64,000 nucleotides of DNA from Bacteroidales bacterium (GCA_016936355.1 JAFGYB010000041.1:1-64000), one strand, 5' to 3'; shown: positions 52,612 through 63,307, numbered from the stretch's first letter. Notes: generated by a model not told the origin, from the letters alone. Numbers and translations are program-made.

Positions 52612-53085
52612 ATGATTGAATTTATTCAAGATCAGGACCTGGAGTTGCAGAAACTTTTGTTTCAAACACCGGCACTTGTAACTCTCTACGAAGTAAGTCA
52701 CCGGGGTGTGAAGCATTTGGATCCCGTTGAGGAGAAACAGGCAACCATTTACCTGACGGTCATTTGCAATCAGGGTCCCGAAAAATTCAAGGATTTCTTC
52801 AAGGAAGTGAAAAAGACTTTTAAACATTATTTGCATGCCTTGAATGAAGACTTGCCGGGGGAAGCTGAAAGGAGAAGAGCCGAAATTGAAAAGCGGTTGC
52901 GGCCTGTCAAAAAATTCATCGCACAGTTGCCCGAATCGCATCAAACCTCGTTTCGAGATGCGTTGTTCGGTTTTGCCACCCATACCCGAAGTGTAGTGGG
53001 CGACACCCTGGAAAGTGTGATCCTTCCTTTTATTTCGGACAACCTGAGAAAAATCGAAGACGAACGCTTACACAGAATTTTATGA
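52612..53085 (+). CDS. Helical protein of unknown function upstream of the H+-ATPase
   Basis: A 157-residue soluble, highly charged, mostly helical protein. 'EKFKDFFKEVKKTFKHYLHALNED' and 'EAERRRAEIEKRLRPVKKFI' look like helices of a bundle or short coiled coil. The N-terminus is acidic. No signal peptide, membrane segment or known motif is seen. It starts after a strong promoter and ends 65 bases before the P-type ATPase, with no terminator between them, so co-expression with the pump is likely. Confidence 0.65.
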   Translation: MIEFIQDQDLELQKLLFQTPALVTLYEVSHRGVKHLDPVEEKQATIYLTVICNQGPEKFKDFFKEVKKTFKHYLHALNEDLPGEAERRRAEIEKRLRPVKKFIAQLPESHQTSFRDALFGFATHTRSVVGDTLESVILPFISDNLRKIEDERLHRIL

Positions 53086-53150
53086 GAAAATAAGTACAAT
53101 AAATCGATGGCATAAATCCATACCACCGGTGTTCATTAAAAATTTTAGTT

Positions 53151-55640
53151 ATGGAACAAATAGCGATTGATGACGCCAAACAAATGAAGGAAGAGGAGTT
53201 GTTTCAAAAACTCCACGCAACCTCCAAAGGTCTTTCAACCGACGAAGCAAAAAAAAGGCTCGACCAGACAGGTCCCAATGCCTTACCCGAAGAAAACGAA
53301 AGCCCCCTACTCCGCTTTTTGCGCTATTTCTGGGGTCCCATCCCCTGGATGATTGAAATAGCCGCCATTTTATCAGCCATTATCGGCCATTGGGATGATC
53401 TGATCATTATCTCTGTTTTGTTGATCTTCAACGGACTGATTGGTTTCTGGGAAGAACATAAGGCATCCAATGCCCTGAGTGCCCTGAAAAATCAACTGGC
53501 ACTCAAAGCCCGCGTACTCCGCGACAGCAGCTGGTCCGAAATTGATTCGAATGAACTGGTTCCCGGCGACATCATCCGGATCAGGCTGGGAGACATTATT
53601 CCGGCGGACACCAAACTCCTCGAAGGAGAATATTTAAGTATCGACCAGGCAGCGCTGACCGGTGAATCCCTGCCGGTCAACAAGAAAGCAGGTGATGTAG
53701 CCTACTCAGGGTCCGTAGCCAAGCAAGGCGAAATGATCGCATTAGTAGTTGCCACCGGAGTGAATACATTTTTCGGAAATACGGCCAAACTGGTACAAAG
53801 TGCCGGTTCCGTTTCCCACTTCCAGAAAGCGGTGATGAAAATCGGAGACTTTTTGATTTTCCTGGCTGTAGGTCTTGCTTTCGTGCTCATTTTTGTGGAA
53901 CTCTACAGGGGAGAAAAATTCCTGGATCTCATCCAGTTTATCCTGGTCCTGATTATTGCTTCCATACCGGTGGCCATGCCCGCGGTGCTGTCTGTGACCA
54001 TGGCCCTGGGGGCCCTGGCACTTTCCAAGTTGAAAGCCATCGTTTCCCGGTTGCAATCCATCGAAGAGATGGCCGGTATCGATATCCTGTGTTCCGACAA
54101 AACAGGGACGCTGACCCAAAACAAACTCACCATGGGAGAGGCTGTTTTATTCAAAGCTTCCGACGATCAGGAACTGATTCTGGCCGGCGCTCTGGCTTCC
54201 AAGGCCGAAAACAAGGATGCCATTGACCTGGCGGTGATCGGGGGGTTGAAAGATGAAAAGGTGTTGAATGACTATCATCAGACCAAGTTCATCCCTTTTG
54301 ATCCCGTGGGGAAACGAACCGAGGCCCAGATTACCGATCATAAGGGGAAATCTTTTGCTGTGACCAAAGGAGCGCCCCAAATTATTATGGACCTTTCAAA
54401 GCTCTCGAAAGAAGATACCGAAAGAGCGGATCAGATCATCAACGAATTTGCTTCCAAAGGATATCGAACCATTGGAGTAGCCCGCAGCGACCGGAAAGAC
54501 AAATGGACCTTTTTAGGCATCCTGCCCCTCTATGATCCGCCCAGAGAAGACTCGGCTGAAACCATTCACGATGCTCAGGAACACGGCATCACCGTGAAAA
54601 TGGTCACCGGCGACAACGTGGCCATTGCGCGTGAGATCTCAGGACAGCTGGGGATGGGAAGAAACATTCAGCCAGCCACAGAACTGTTTGGTGAATCCGG
54701 AAAAGAAAAACGCCACGGAACCGCCCGCATGATTGAAAAAGCCGACGGATTTGCCCAGGTGTTCCCGGAACACAAATACGGAATTGTTCAGTCGCTGCAG
54801 GAAAAAGACCACCTGGTCGGGATGACCGGCGACGGAGTGAATGATGCCCCGGCATTAAAACAAGCCGATGTGGGAATTGCCGTCAGCGGTGCCACTGATG
54901 CTGCCCGGGCCGCTGCCGACCTGATTCTGACTGCTCCCGGTCTTTCGGTAATCACACACGCCGTGGAAGAAGCCCGTCGGATTTTCGAACGCATGAACAG
55001 CTACACCATCTACCGCATTGCCATGACCATCGACATTATGGTGTTTGTGGTGCTGGCCATGATTTCCTTTAATGTGTATCCATTGACCGCCATTATGATT
55101 ATTTTGCTTTCCTTACTGGACGACATTCCGATCATGACCATCGCTTACGACAACACGTATCTGAGTCCCACCCCCGTACGCTGGAAGATGGACCGCGTAT
55201 TGACTGTTTCTACCATTCTCGGACTTCTTTCCGTTGTACAGACATTTGGTTTGCTCTATCTGGGACATAAGGTATTTGTCATGGATCCGGCTCACATCCA
55301 AACGGCTATCTTTTTACAATTAGTCGTTGGTGGACACTTGCTGCTCTTTGTAACGCGCAACAAAAAGTCCATGTGGCGGAAACCGCATCCATCATGGCAG
55401 CTTTTCTCTGCTATTCTGGCAACGCAAATCCTGGCCGTCTTAATGACCGGTTTCGGATGGCTGGTACCGCAACTGCCCTGGAAATTCATCGGAATGGTCT
55501 GGATTTACAATTTGGTCTGGGTTCAGATTCTCGACCTTGTCAAACTGGGAACTTACCATTTGTTGGATCAGAGACCCCGATACAAAAGGAAAAGGTTGCG
55601 TTTTGTCAACCAGTACCTGCATCCGTTTATCAGACGTTAA
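53151..55640 (+). CDS. P3A-type plasma-membrane H+-ATPase
   Basis: An 829-residue P-type pump that uses ATP to export protons. The phosphorylated Asp316 lies in CSDKTGTLT; TGES (A domain), KGAPQ (nucleotide site) and TGDGVNDAPALKQADVGIAV are intact. In the membrane, Asn94 (IFNGLIGF) and Asp658 (LLDDIPIMTIAYDN) correspond to Asn106 and Asp684 of plant AHA2, the proton-binding pair, supporting H+ transport. It lacks the long autoinhibitory C-terminal tail of plant pumps. It is likely co-transcribed with the 157-residue gene. Confidence 0.93.
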   Translation: MEQIAIDDAKQMKEEELFQKLHATSKGLSTDEAKKRLDQTGPNALPEENESPLLRFLRYFWGPIPWMIEIAAILSAIIGHWDDLIIISVLLIFNGLIGFWEEHKASNALSALKNQLALKARVLRDSSWSEIDSNELVPGDIIRIRLGDIIPADTKLLEGEYLSIDQAALTGESLPVNKKAGDVAYSGSVAKQGEMIALVVATGVNTFFGNTAKLVQSAGSVSHFQKAVMKIGDFLIFLAVGLAFVLIFVELYRGEKFLDLIQFILVLIIASIPVAMPAVLSVTMALGALALSKLKAIVSRLQSIEEMAGIDILCSDKTGTLTQNKLTMGEAVLFKASDDQELILAGALASKAENKDAIDLAVIGGLKDEKVLNDYHQTKFIPFDPVGKRTEAQITDHKGKSFAVTKGAPQIIMDLSKLSKEDTERADQIINEFASKGYRTIGVARSDRKDKWTFLGILPLYDPPREDSAETIHDAQEHGITVKMVTGDNVAIAREISGQLGMGRNIQPATELFGESGKEKRHGTARMIEKADGFAQVFPEHKYGIVQSLQEKDHLVGMTGDGVNDAPALKQADVGIAVSGATDAARAAADLILTAPGLSVITHAVEEARRIFERMNSYTIYRIAMTIDIMVFVVLAMISFNVYPLTAIMIILLSLLDDIPIMTIAYDNTYLSPTPVRWKMDRVLTVSTILGLLSVVQTFGLLYLGHKVFVMDPAHIQTAIFLQLVVGGHLLLFVTRNKKSMWRKPHPSWQLFSAILATQILAVLMTGFGWLVPQLPWKFIGMVWIYNLVWVQILDLVKLGTYHLLDQRPRYKRKRLRFVNQYLHPFIRR

Positions 55641-55662
55641 TTTCAGCTACTGTTTATAAATC

Positions 55663-55696
55663 AAAAAAGGGGCGTTCTTTCGAACGCCCCTTTTCC
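55663..55696. terminator. Bidirectional terminator between the H+-ATPase and atpC
   Basis: A 13-base stem AAAAGGGGCGTTC / GAACGCCCCTTTT with loop TTTC serves the two converging operons. Confidence 0.88.
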
Positions 55697-55702
55697 TTAT
55701 GT

Positions 55703-55939
55703 CTATTCGGCCAGCACCAGAACCCTGTCCTCGATCACTTCCACAACGCCTCCTTTCACCTCATAATAATCTTCCTCATCTTTTTTAATGATGATTTTGA
55801 TGTACCCCTTTTTCAAAACGGAGATCATGGGTGCATGGTTGTCGAGAATTTCAAACGAACCATCAATGCCGGGTAGCTGGACCAGTTCCACTTCTCCTTT
55901 GAACAACGTCTGATCCGGTGTGGTTATCTCTAATTTCAT
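55703..55939 (-). CDS. atpC: F-type ATP synthase epsilon subunit (short form)
   Basis: A 78-residue epsilon subunit made of the beta-sandwich domain only (MKLEITTPDQTLFKGEVELVQLPG ... GVVEVIEDRVLVL). The C-terminal two-helix inhibitory arm of E. coli epsilon (total 138) is absent, as in other Bacteroidota. It lies 27 bases after atpD. Confidence 0.93.
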   Translation of the reverse strand: MKLEITTPDQTLFKGEVELVQLPGIDGSFEILDNHAPMISVLKKGYIKIIIKKDEEDYYEVKGGVVEVIEDRVLVLAE

Positions 55940-55966
55940 AGTGTTACTTTCTTCGGCGAAGGGCTA

Positions 55967-57472
<1,506 letters not shown>

Positions 57473-57505
57473 CTAATTGTCCGATTGTAAGAATTTTTAC
57501 TGATA

Positions 57506-57513
57506 CAAATATA
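57506..57513 (-). promoter_or_regulatory. -7 promoter element for atpD-atpC
   Basis: TATATTTG on the minus strand, 33 bases before the atpD start. Confidence 0.55.
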
Positions 57514-57616
57514 AAAATAATTGAAACCAGATTGAACTGATTTTCAAATTTTATAGCATGAAAATCAGGGAGTTTTCAGCTTTAAAAACACCTTTCTGAT
57601 AAAACAGAATCGGGAA

Positions 57617-58231
57617 TTAAAATTTGATGTGTTTTCTTTCAAAAAGAAGCAACCACAAAACGCCGATGGTGATGGCCGAATCAGAGACGTTAAAGATGGG
57701 TCGGAAGAAGATAAAATGGTTGTCGGGGCCAAACAAAAACGAGGGTAACCAGGAAGGAGCATCCGAGCGGGCAATATCAATCAGCGGGAAGTAAAGCATA
57801 TCCACTACCTGTCCGTGCAGGAAGCTGGCATATCCCTGTCCCGGAGACACTAAATGGGCCACGGAATAAAATGTGCTTTGGGTAAAAATAAGGCCGTAAA
57901 AAGCACTGTCGATGATATTCCCCAGTGCCCCCGCAAAAATGAGGGACAAGGCCAGGGTAAGGCCGGTACTTTTTTTGTTTTTCCACAGTGAGACCAGCAA
58001 AAACCCAATACCGATCACTGCCAGAATCCTGAATATACTCAAAAAGAGCTTTCCCCAGCTTCCACCCAGTTGCAGGCCATAGGCCATGCCGTTGTTTTCG
58101 GTAAAATACAGATTAAACCAGTGACCGAATACCGGCATCATTTCGCCCAGGGTAAAATTCAGTTTAATGTAAAACTTCAATGCCTGGTCGATAAACAGCA
58201 CCAGCAAAATGATCCCAATGGATTTTTTCAA
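57617..58231 (-). CDS. lspA: Lipoprotein signal peptidase (signal peptidase II)
   Basis: A 204-residue inner-membrane aspartyl protease that removes signal peptides from lipidated prolipoproteins. Four helices are visible. The catalytic aspartates are in GALGNIIDSAFYG and FNVSDSAITIG. It carries a loop insertion of about 40 residues between the two sites, typical of Bacteroidota. The pathway is consistent with the several lipoproteins encoded nearby. It follows the DksA-like gene by 32 bases. Confidence 0.95.
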   Translation of the reverse strand: MKKSIGIILLVLFIDQALKFYIKLNFTLGEMMPVFGHWFNLYFTENNGMAYGLQLGGSWGKLFLSIFRILAVIGIGFLLVSLWKNKKSTGLTLALSLIFAGALGNIIDSAFYGLIFTQSTFYSVAHLVSPGQGYASFLHGQVVDMLYFPLIDIARSDAPSWLPSFLFGPDNHFIFFRPIFNVSDSAITIGVLWLLLFERKHIKF

Positions 58232-58263
58232 AACCTGACTTTTTAAATGAGAAAAGCGCGTTT

Positions 58264-58656
58264 TTAACGCTGTTTATTTTTGGCTTCAATACTCAGGGTA
58301 GCATGAGGTACAGCACGCAGCCGTTCTTTAGAAATCAGCTTCCCGGTTTCACGGCAAATACCATAGGTTCCGTTTTCGATCCGGATCAGCGCTGCTTCCA
58401 GGTTGTTGATGAACCGGCGTTGGCGGTCTGCCAAACGGGCATTTTCTTCTTTCGACAGCACCTGCTGTCCTTCTTCCAATACTTTAAAGGTTGGAGAGGT
58501 ATCATTGGTATCCGAATCACTGAAATTAGTGTACGCCTCAGTGAGCAATTTCAGGTCGGCACGCGCCTTTTCCAGCTTTTCCAGAATGATTTGCTTAAAT
58601 TCTAAAAGTTCTTCAGCGGAGTATCTGGTCTTTTCTTCTGTCTTGTTGTCTTTCAT
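58264..58656 (-). CDS. TraR/DksA family protein lacking zinc cysteines
   Basis: A 130-residue DksA-like protein. An N-terminal coiled coil (about 10-75, 'EFKQIILEKLEKARADLKLL') is followed by the zinc-finger region YGICRETGKLISKERLRAVPHATLSIEAK. In DksA this carries four cysteines; here only one remains, so the fold must hold without zinc. The same loss is common in Bacteroidota relatives. It may modulate RNA polymerase. It lies 32 bases upstream of lspA, downstream of ileS. Confidence 0.85.
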   Translation of the reverse strand: MKDNKTEEKTRYSAEELLEFKQIILEKLEKARADLKLLTEAYTNFSDSDTNDTSPTFKVLEEGQQVLSKEENARLADRQRRFINNLEAALIRIENGTYGICRETGKLISKERLRAVPHATLSIEAKNKQR

Positions 58657-58729
58657 GGCCTCTTCTTTTAATCGTTAATACCGCAATTGTCCGACTAAAT
58701 TTACAAATTAATTTGGTTTTGCGGGCTTT

Positions 58730-61700
58730 TTATGTAGGTAAATTATTCTTTTTTTCCAGTTTAATTTGAACATAAATTCCGTCGATCAATTCAACTTCTT
58801 CATATTCATCAGTTCCTTTGCCGTCCCACACCATATCAGCCAGTGTTTCCGAGCAAATATAATCTTTAAATTCCATAAATGCCGCTTTGGTTTCTTCCGA
58901 TTCCACCAGCGACAAAAGGATGCGGTCAGTAACCTCTAACCCTTTGTCTTTTCGCATGTTCTGGATCCGGTTTACCAGCTCCCTGGCCAAACCTTCGCGC
59001 TGCAGCGACTCGGTGAGTGTGATGTCCAGCGCTACTGTCAGATTTTCAAACGAGGCCACACTCCAGCCCGGAATATCAGCCGTGGTAATTTCCACATCTT
59101 CGGTTCCAAGCTCCACACTCTGATCCGGCAAATGCAACTCATAAGAACCCTGGCTTTCCAGCTTCTTGATGTCGTCCTGAGTAAACTGACCCACAGCCTG
59201 GGCTATTTGCTTCATCAATTTCCCGTATTTGGGACCCAGTGTTTTGAAATTGGGTTTGATCTGTTTCACCAGCACATTGTCGTCGTCCGACAAATACTGA
59301 ATGGATTTAATGTTTGTTTCCGAAAGGATCAGCGCTTCCATGGCCTGCACCTGACTTTTGAAATGTTCGTCCAGCACGGGAATCATGGCCGAATTCAGCG
59401 GCTGACGTACCCGGATGTTTGTTTTCTTCCTCAGGGAAAGGATCATGGAAGAAATCTTCTGAGCCAGTTCCATGCGTTCTTCCAGCATCTTGTCAATCAC
59501 CCGTTCGTTTGCTGCAGGGAAGTCGGTCAGGTGCACCGAAATGGTTTCCTCCCTTCCGGTGACCGTGTTCAGATCGCGGAACAACCGATCGGCAAAGAAA
59601 GGAGCCACCGGAGCCATTAACTGAGCTATTACTTCCAGCGTACGGTATAAGGTCTGATACGCCTGGATTTTATCTTCCGAATAGGCGCCTTTCCAGAACC
59701 TTCTGCGCGATAAACGCACGTACCAGTTACTCAGGTGTTCCGTGACGAAATACTGAATGGCGCGGGCACCGCGGGTCGGTTCATACTGATCGTAGGCTTC
59801 ATCCACAATTTTGATCAATGAATTCAGTTCGGACAGGATCCAGCGGTCCAGTTCGGACCGTTGTTCCACCGGAATTTCTTCCTCCGCATAGGTAAAGCCG
59901 TCGATGTTGGCATACAAAGCAAAGAAAGCATAGGTATTGTAGAGTGTACCAAAGAATTTCCTTCGGGCTTCATCCACGCCGTCCAAATCGAAACGCAGGT
60001 TATCCCAGGGCTGCGAATTGGTGATCATGTACCACCGGGTGGCATCGGCACCGTATTTTTCAAGCGTCATAAACGGATCCACAGCATTGCCCAGTCGTTT
60101 GGACATCTTGTTGCCGTTTTTGTCCAGCACCAGTCCGTTGGAAACCACGTTTTTATACGCCACCGAATCGAACACCATGGTAGCGATGGCATGCAAAGTG
60201 AAGAACCAGCCGCGGGTCTGATCCACGCCTTCGGCGATGAAATCAGCCGGGAATTTATTTTCAAAATCTTCTTTGTTCTCAAAAGGATAGTGCAGCTGCG
60301 CATAGGGCATGGAACCCGAATCAAACCACACATCAATGAGCGAAGGTTCGCGCATCATTTTCTGACCCGAATCAGATACCAGTACGATCTGATCCACATA
60401 GGGACGGTGGAAATCGAAGGTTTCATAGTTCCCGGCACTCATGTCTTCCGGATTGAAATCCTTCAGGGGATTTTCAGTCATAAATCCGGCGGCGACCGCT
60501 TTTTCCACTTCCGCTTTCAGTTCGGCGGCCGAACCCAGGCATTTCTGTTCCGTGCGGTCCTCCGTTACCCAGATCGGCAACGGAATACCCCAGAAGCGGG
60601 AACGCGACAAATTCCAGTCCACCAAGTTTTCCAGCCAGTTGCCGAACCGGCCTTCACCGGTGGCCTTTGGTTTCCAGTTGATGGTCTGGTTCAGTTCGAT
60701 CATCCGGTCTTTCATGGCTGTGGTCTTCACAAACCAGGAATCCAGCGGATAATACAACACCGGTTTGTCGGTACGCCAGCAGTGCGGGTAGTTGTGGGTA
60801 TGTTTTTCGATGCGGAACACTTTGTTCTGTTTCTTCAGCGAAACGGCCAGGTCCACATCAAGTGAGGCATCTTTGTCGGTCAGTGTTTCATCATAGGCAT
60901 TTTTCACGAAGCGGCCGGCATATTCGCCATACAGATCCGTGTTCAGGTATTCTTTCACAAAGGCTTCATCCAGTTCTTCGATTTGGAAGAAGCGGCCTTT
61001 CAGGTCGACCATGGGACGTTTTTCGCCCAGTTTGTCGATGAGCAGTAACGGAACAATACCCGATTCTTTCGCCACCCGGTCGTCGTCGGCACCAAAAGTA
61101 GGGGCAATGTGCACAATACCGGCCCCGTCTTCGGTGGTGACAAAATCACCAGGGATCACTTCAAAAGCATTACCCATGGGTTTTACCCAGGGAAACAGTT
61201 GTTCGTATTGGATGCCTGTGAGCTCGGAACCTTTAAAGGTACCGGTTACCCGGAACGGAACATGCTTGTCACCGGCTTTGTATTCCTCAAAGGGAGCGTT
61301 TTCGTGTTTCGGATCGAAATAAGCGTTCTGACGGTCTTTGGCCAAAACAACTGTTTGCGGTGCTCCTGTGTAAGGATTGAATGTTTCAACGCGGACGTAT
61401 TCAATATTTGGTCCCACAGCCAGCGCCGTATTGGAAGGCAGTGTCCAGGGAGTGGTGGTCCAGGCCAGGAAATACAGGTCTTCATTTTCATGACCAAACA
61501 AAAATTCCGACTGTTCGTTGCGGACAACGGCAAATTGCGCCACCGCCGTGGTATCGGCCACATCGCGGTAGCAACCGGGCTGGTTCAGTTCGTGGGTACT
61601 CAGGCCCGTTCCGGCAGCCGGTGAATAGGGTTGAATGGTGTAGCCTTTGTACAACATATCGTTGTCGTACAACCGCTTCAGCAAATACCAGACCGATTCA

Positions 61701-62173
61701 ATGTATTTATTGTCAAAAGTAATGTACGGATGATCCTGATCCACCCAATACCCCATCTTCCGGGTCAGGTCGTCCCACATATCCTTATATTTCAGCACTT
61801 CCCTTCGGCAGGCCTTGTTGTACTCCTCCACACTGATCTTCTTGCCGATGTCTTCCTTGGTGATGCCCAACGTTTTTTCCACACTAATCTCCACAGGCAG
61901 TCCGTGGGTATCCCATCCGGCTTTGCGCTCTACGTATTTTCCTTTCTGTGTCTGGAAACGGCAGAACAGATCCTTGATGGTACGGGCCATCACATGGTGG
62001 ATACCGGGCTGACCGTTGGCCGAGGGCGGACCTTCGTAAAACACATAAGGTTCTCCTTCTTTCCGGTTTTCCAGACTCTTGTCAAAAACCTGGTTTTCTT
62101 CCCAGAATTTCTTCACCTCATCGGCTATCTGCGACAGGTCCAACTGTTTGTATTCTTGATATTTCTTACCCAT
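58730..62173 (-). CDS. ileS: Isoleucine--tRNA ligase
   Basis: A 1147-residue class I synthetase that charges tRNA-Ile and edits mischarged Val. The HIGH-type motif is in PSANGQPGIHHVMART, the KMSKS motif in NKMSKRLGNAVDP and the editing-domain block AWTTTPWTLPSNTALAVGP in between. The length matches the long, eukaryote-like IleRS type without the C-terminal zinc finger. The start MGKKYQEYKQL at 62173 is fixed by the -7 element at 62204-62211, which excludes the frame extension to 62206. It is followed by dksA-like and lspA. Confidence 0.96.
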   Translation of the reverse strand: MGKKYQEYKQLDLSQIADEVKKFWEENQVFDKSLENRKEGEPYVFYEGPPSANGQPGIHHVMARTIKDLFCRFQTQKGKYVERKAGWDTHGLPVEISVEKTLGITKEDIGKKISVEEYNKACRREVLKYKDMWDDLTRKMGYWVDQDHPYITFDNKYIESVWYLLKRLYDNDMLYKGYTIQPYSPAAGTGLSTHELNQPGCYRDVADTTAVAQFAVVRNEQSEFLFGHENEDLYFLAWTTTPWTLPSNTALAVGPNIEYVRVETFNPYTGAPQTVVLAKDRQNAYFDPKHENAPFEEYKAGDKHVPFRVTGTFKGSELTGIQYEQLFPWVKPMGNAFEVIPGDFVTTEDGAGIVHIAPTFGADDDRVAKESGIVPLLLIDKLGEKRPMVDLKGRFFQIEELDEAFVKEYLNTDLYGEYAGRFVKNAYDETLTDKDASLDVDLAVSLKKQNKVFRIEKHTHNYPHCWRTDKPVLYYPLDSWFVKTTAMKDRMIELNQTINWKPKATGEGRFGNWLENLVDWNLSRSRFWGIPLPIWVTEDRTEQKCLGSAAELKAEVEKAVAAGFMTENPLKDFNPEDMSAGNYETFDFHRPYVDQIVLVSDSGQKMMREPSLIDVWFDSGSMPYAQLHYPFENKEDFENKFPADFIAEGVDQTRGWFFTLHAIATMVFDSVAYKNVVSNGLVLDKNGNKMSKRLGNAVDPFMTLEKYGADATRWYMITNSQPWDNLRFDLDGVDEARRKFFGTLYNTYAFFALYANIDGFTYAEEEIPVEQRSELDRWILSELNSLIKIVDEAYDQYEPTRGARAIQYFVTEHLSNWYVRLSRRRFWKGAYSEDKIQAYQTLYRTLEVIAQLMAPVAPFFADRLFRDLNTVTGREETISVHLTDFPAANERVIDKMLEERMELAQKISSMILSLRKKTNIRVRQPLNSAMIPVLDEHFKSQVQAMEALILSETNIKSIQYLSDDDNVLVKQIKPNFKTLGPKYGKLMKQIAQAVGQFTQDDIKKLESQGSYELHLPDQSVELGTEDVEITTADIPGWSVASFENLTVALDITLTESLQREGLARELVNRIQNMRKDKGLEVTDRILLSLVESEETKAAFMEFKDYICSETLADMVWDGKGTDEYEEVELIDGIYVQIKLEKKNNLPT

Positions 62174-62203
62174 CAGGCTGTGTTGCTTTTCAAAAATAAG
62201 GTG

Positions 62204-62211
62204 CAAAATTA
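62204..62211 (-). promoter_or_regulatory. -7 promoter element for ileS
   Basis: TAATTTTG on the minus strand, 30 bases before the ATG at 62173; it decides that start. Confidence 0.65.
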
Positions 62212-62443
62212 GAAAATTTCATCGCAAACCGCACATAAAATTTTGATTCTCTTAAAAATAAAGATGATTTAACGGTTGTGGGACAACGGAATACCCATCG
62301 TTAATCAATCGTATGATGGATACAATAACACAATGGCCCATTCCAACCAACTACAGAGCCTTTTCATTTCTGTGGTAACCATCATTGCCTTGAATTTTAC
62401 TGAAAATTTGATTCACTTAAACGTACTTAAATGACACAAATTA
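62212..62443. other. Intergenic stretch without recognised features
   Basis: Part of the 521-base gap between ileS and the AraC-type gene. It is AT-rich, with only short stop-bounded frames (for example a 21-codon frame beginning MMDTITQWPIPT near 62312). Nothing convincing is seen. Confidence 0.4.
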
Positions 62444-62624
62444 ATGATGCGCCCGAGATTTTTCGTCCTGCTGTTGCTGTTTGGGTTTTTTTTACCTGCA
62501 ATCAGGAAAACAGTAACACCAAAAGGCTTTTCTGAATTGGAAACAGGAATTCCCCACCAAAAAACACATCAAAAATGAAAACCCGTTTCAAAATTCTTCC
62601 GGGGCCTTAGTACCCGAACATTAA
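62444..62624 (+). pseudogene. Possible frameshifted lipoprotein relic
   Basis: A signal-peptide-like start MMRPRFFVLLLLFGFF runs into a homopolymer of eight T. In the next frame it continues TCNQENSNTKR, a normal lipoprotein start with a cysteine, and then stops. A third frame continues protein-like (KQEFPTKKHIKNENPFQNSS) to a TAA at 62622. Three frames and missing length suggest a decayed small lipoprotein gene. Confidence 0.35.
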
Positions 62625-62694
62625 ACTCTCACTTTGAGTTCTTTCATCTGCCAGGCAAAAATGAGTACTTTAGTATTCTTAACTTACAAAAAAG

Positions 62695-63255
62695 GTGAAG
62701 ATTTACATTAAAAATATGGTTTGTATTCGCTGCCAGATGGTAGTGAAGTCGGAATTGGAGCAATTGGGGCTGCATTATACTTATGTAAAAATCGGAGAGG
62801 CAAATATTGTTGAACACCTCGCACCTGAAAAACTGGAAGAACTGGACCTTGCCTTAAAAAAATCGGGGCTACGTTTAATGGACAACAAAAAAAGCATCCT
62901 TGTGGAGAAAACAAAAAGTGCCATCATCGAACTGGTCCATTATACAGAAGAGCAAATCAAGGTGAACCTTTCTGATTATCTGAGTGAAAAACTGAACTAC
63001 GATTACACCTATTTGTCCAATCTTTTTTCGGAGGTAAAGGGGATTACCATTGAAAAATTTTACCTGACACATAAAATCGAAAAAGTAAAAGAACTGATTG
63101 TTTATGATGAACTAACCCTTACCGAAATTGCCTATAAAATGCATTACAGCAGCGTGGGCCATCTTTCCAATCAATTTAAAAAGATTACAGGCTTAACGCC
63201 CAGCCACTTCAAAAACCTTAAAAACCAGCGACGCAACACCCTCGAAGATGTGTGA
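62695..63255 (+). CDS. AraC family regulator with an HMA-like N-terminal segment
   Basis: A 186-residue regulator. The N-terminus KIYIKNMVCIRCQMVVKSEL resembles a heavy-metal-associated domain with an MxCxxC pair. The C-terminus (about 85-180) is an AraC-type double helix-turn-helix with 'YDELTLTEIAYKMHYSSVGHLSNQFK' and TPSHFK. There is no usual cupin sensor, so metals, thiols or redox state are possible signals; that is inference. It begins with GTG at 62695, where the sequence matches the usual family start; an ATG at 62716 would cut the first strand. Confidence 0.83.
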   Translation: MKIYIKNMVCIRCQMVVKSELEQLGLHYTYVKIGEANIVEHLAPEKLEELDLALKKSGLRLMDNKKSILVEKTKSAIIELVHYTEEQIKVNLSDYLSEKLNYDYTYLSNLFSEVKGITIEKFYLTHKIEKVKELIVYDELTLTEIAYKMHYSSVGHLSNQFKKITGLTPSHFKNLKNQRRNTLEDV

Positions 63256-63307
63256 ATAATGTAACTTAAACGGTCAATTATATAACGCTTTCCGAATTGA
63301 TGAGCGG

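Noticed and set aside
59861..60865. 334-codon open frame antisense to ileS, and similar long antisense frames at 7408-8253, 5787-6335 and 41940-42827
   Set aside because: They lie fully opposite well-supported genes, have no family-like sequence, promoter or ribosome site, and their codon pattern mirrors the gene on the other strand.
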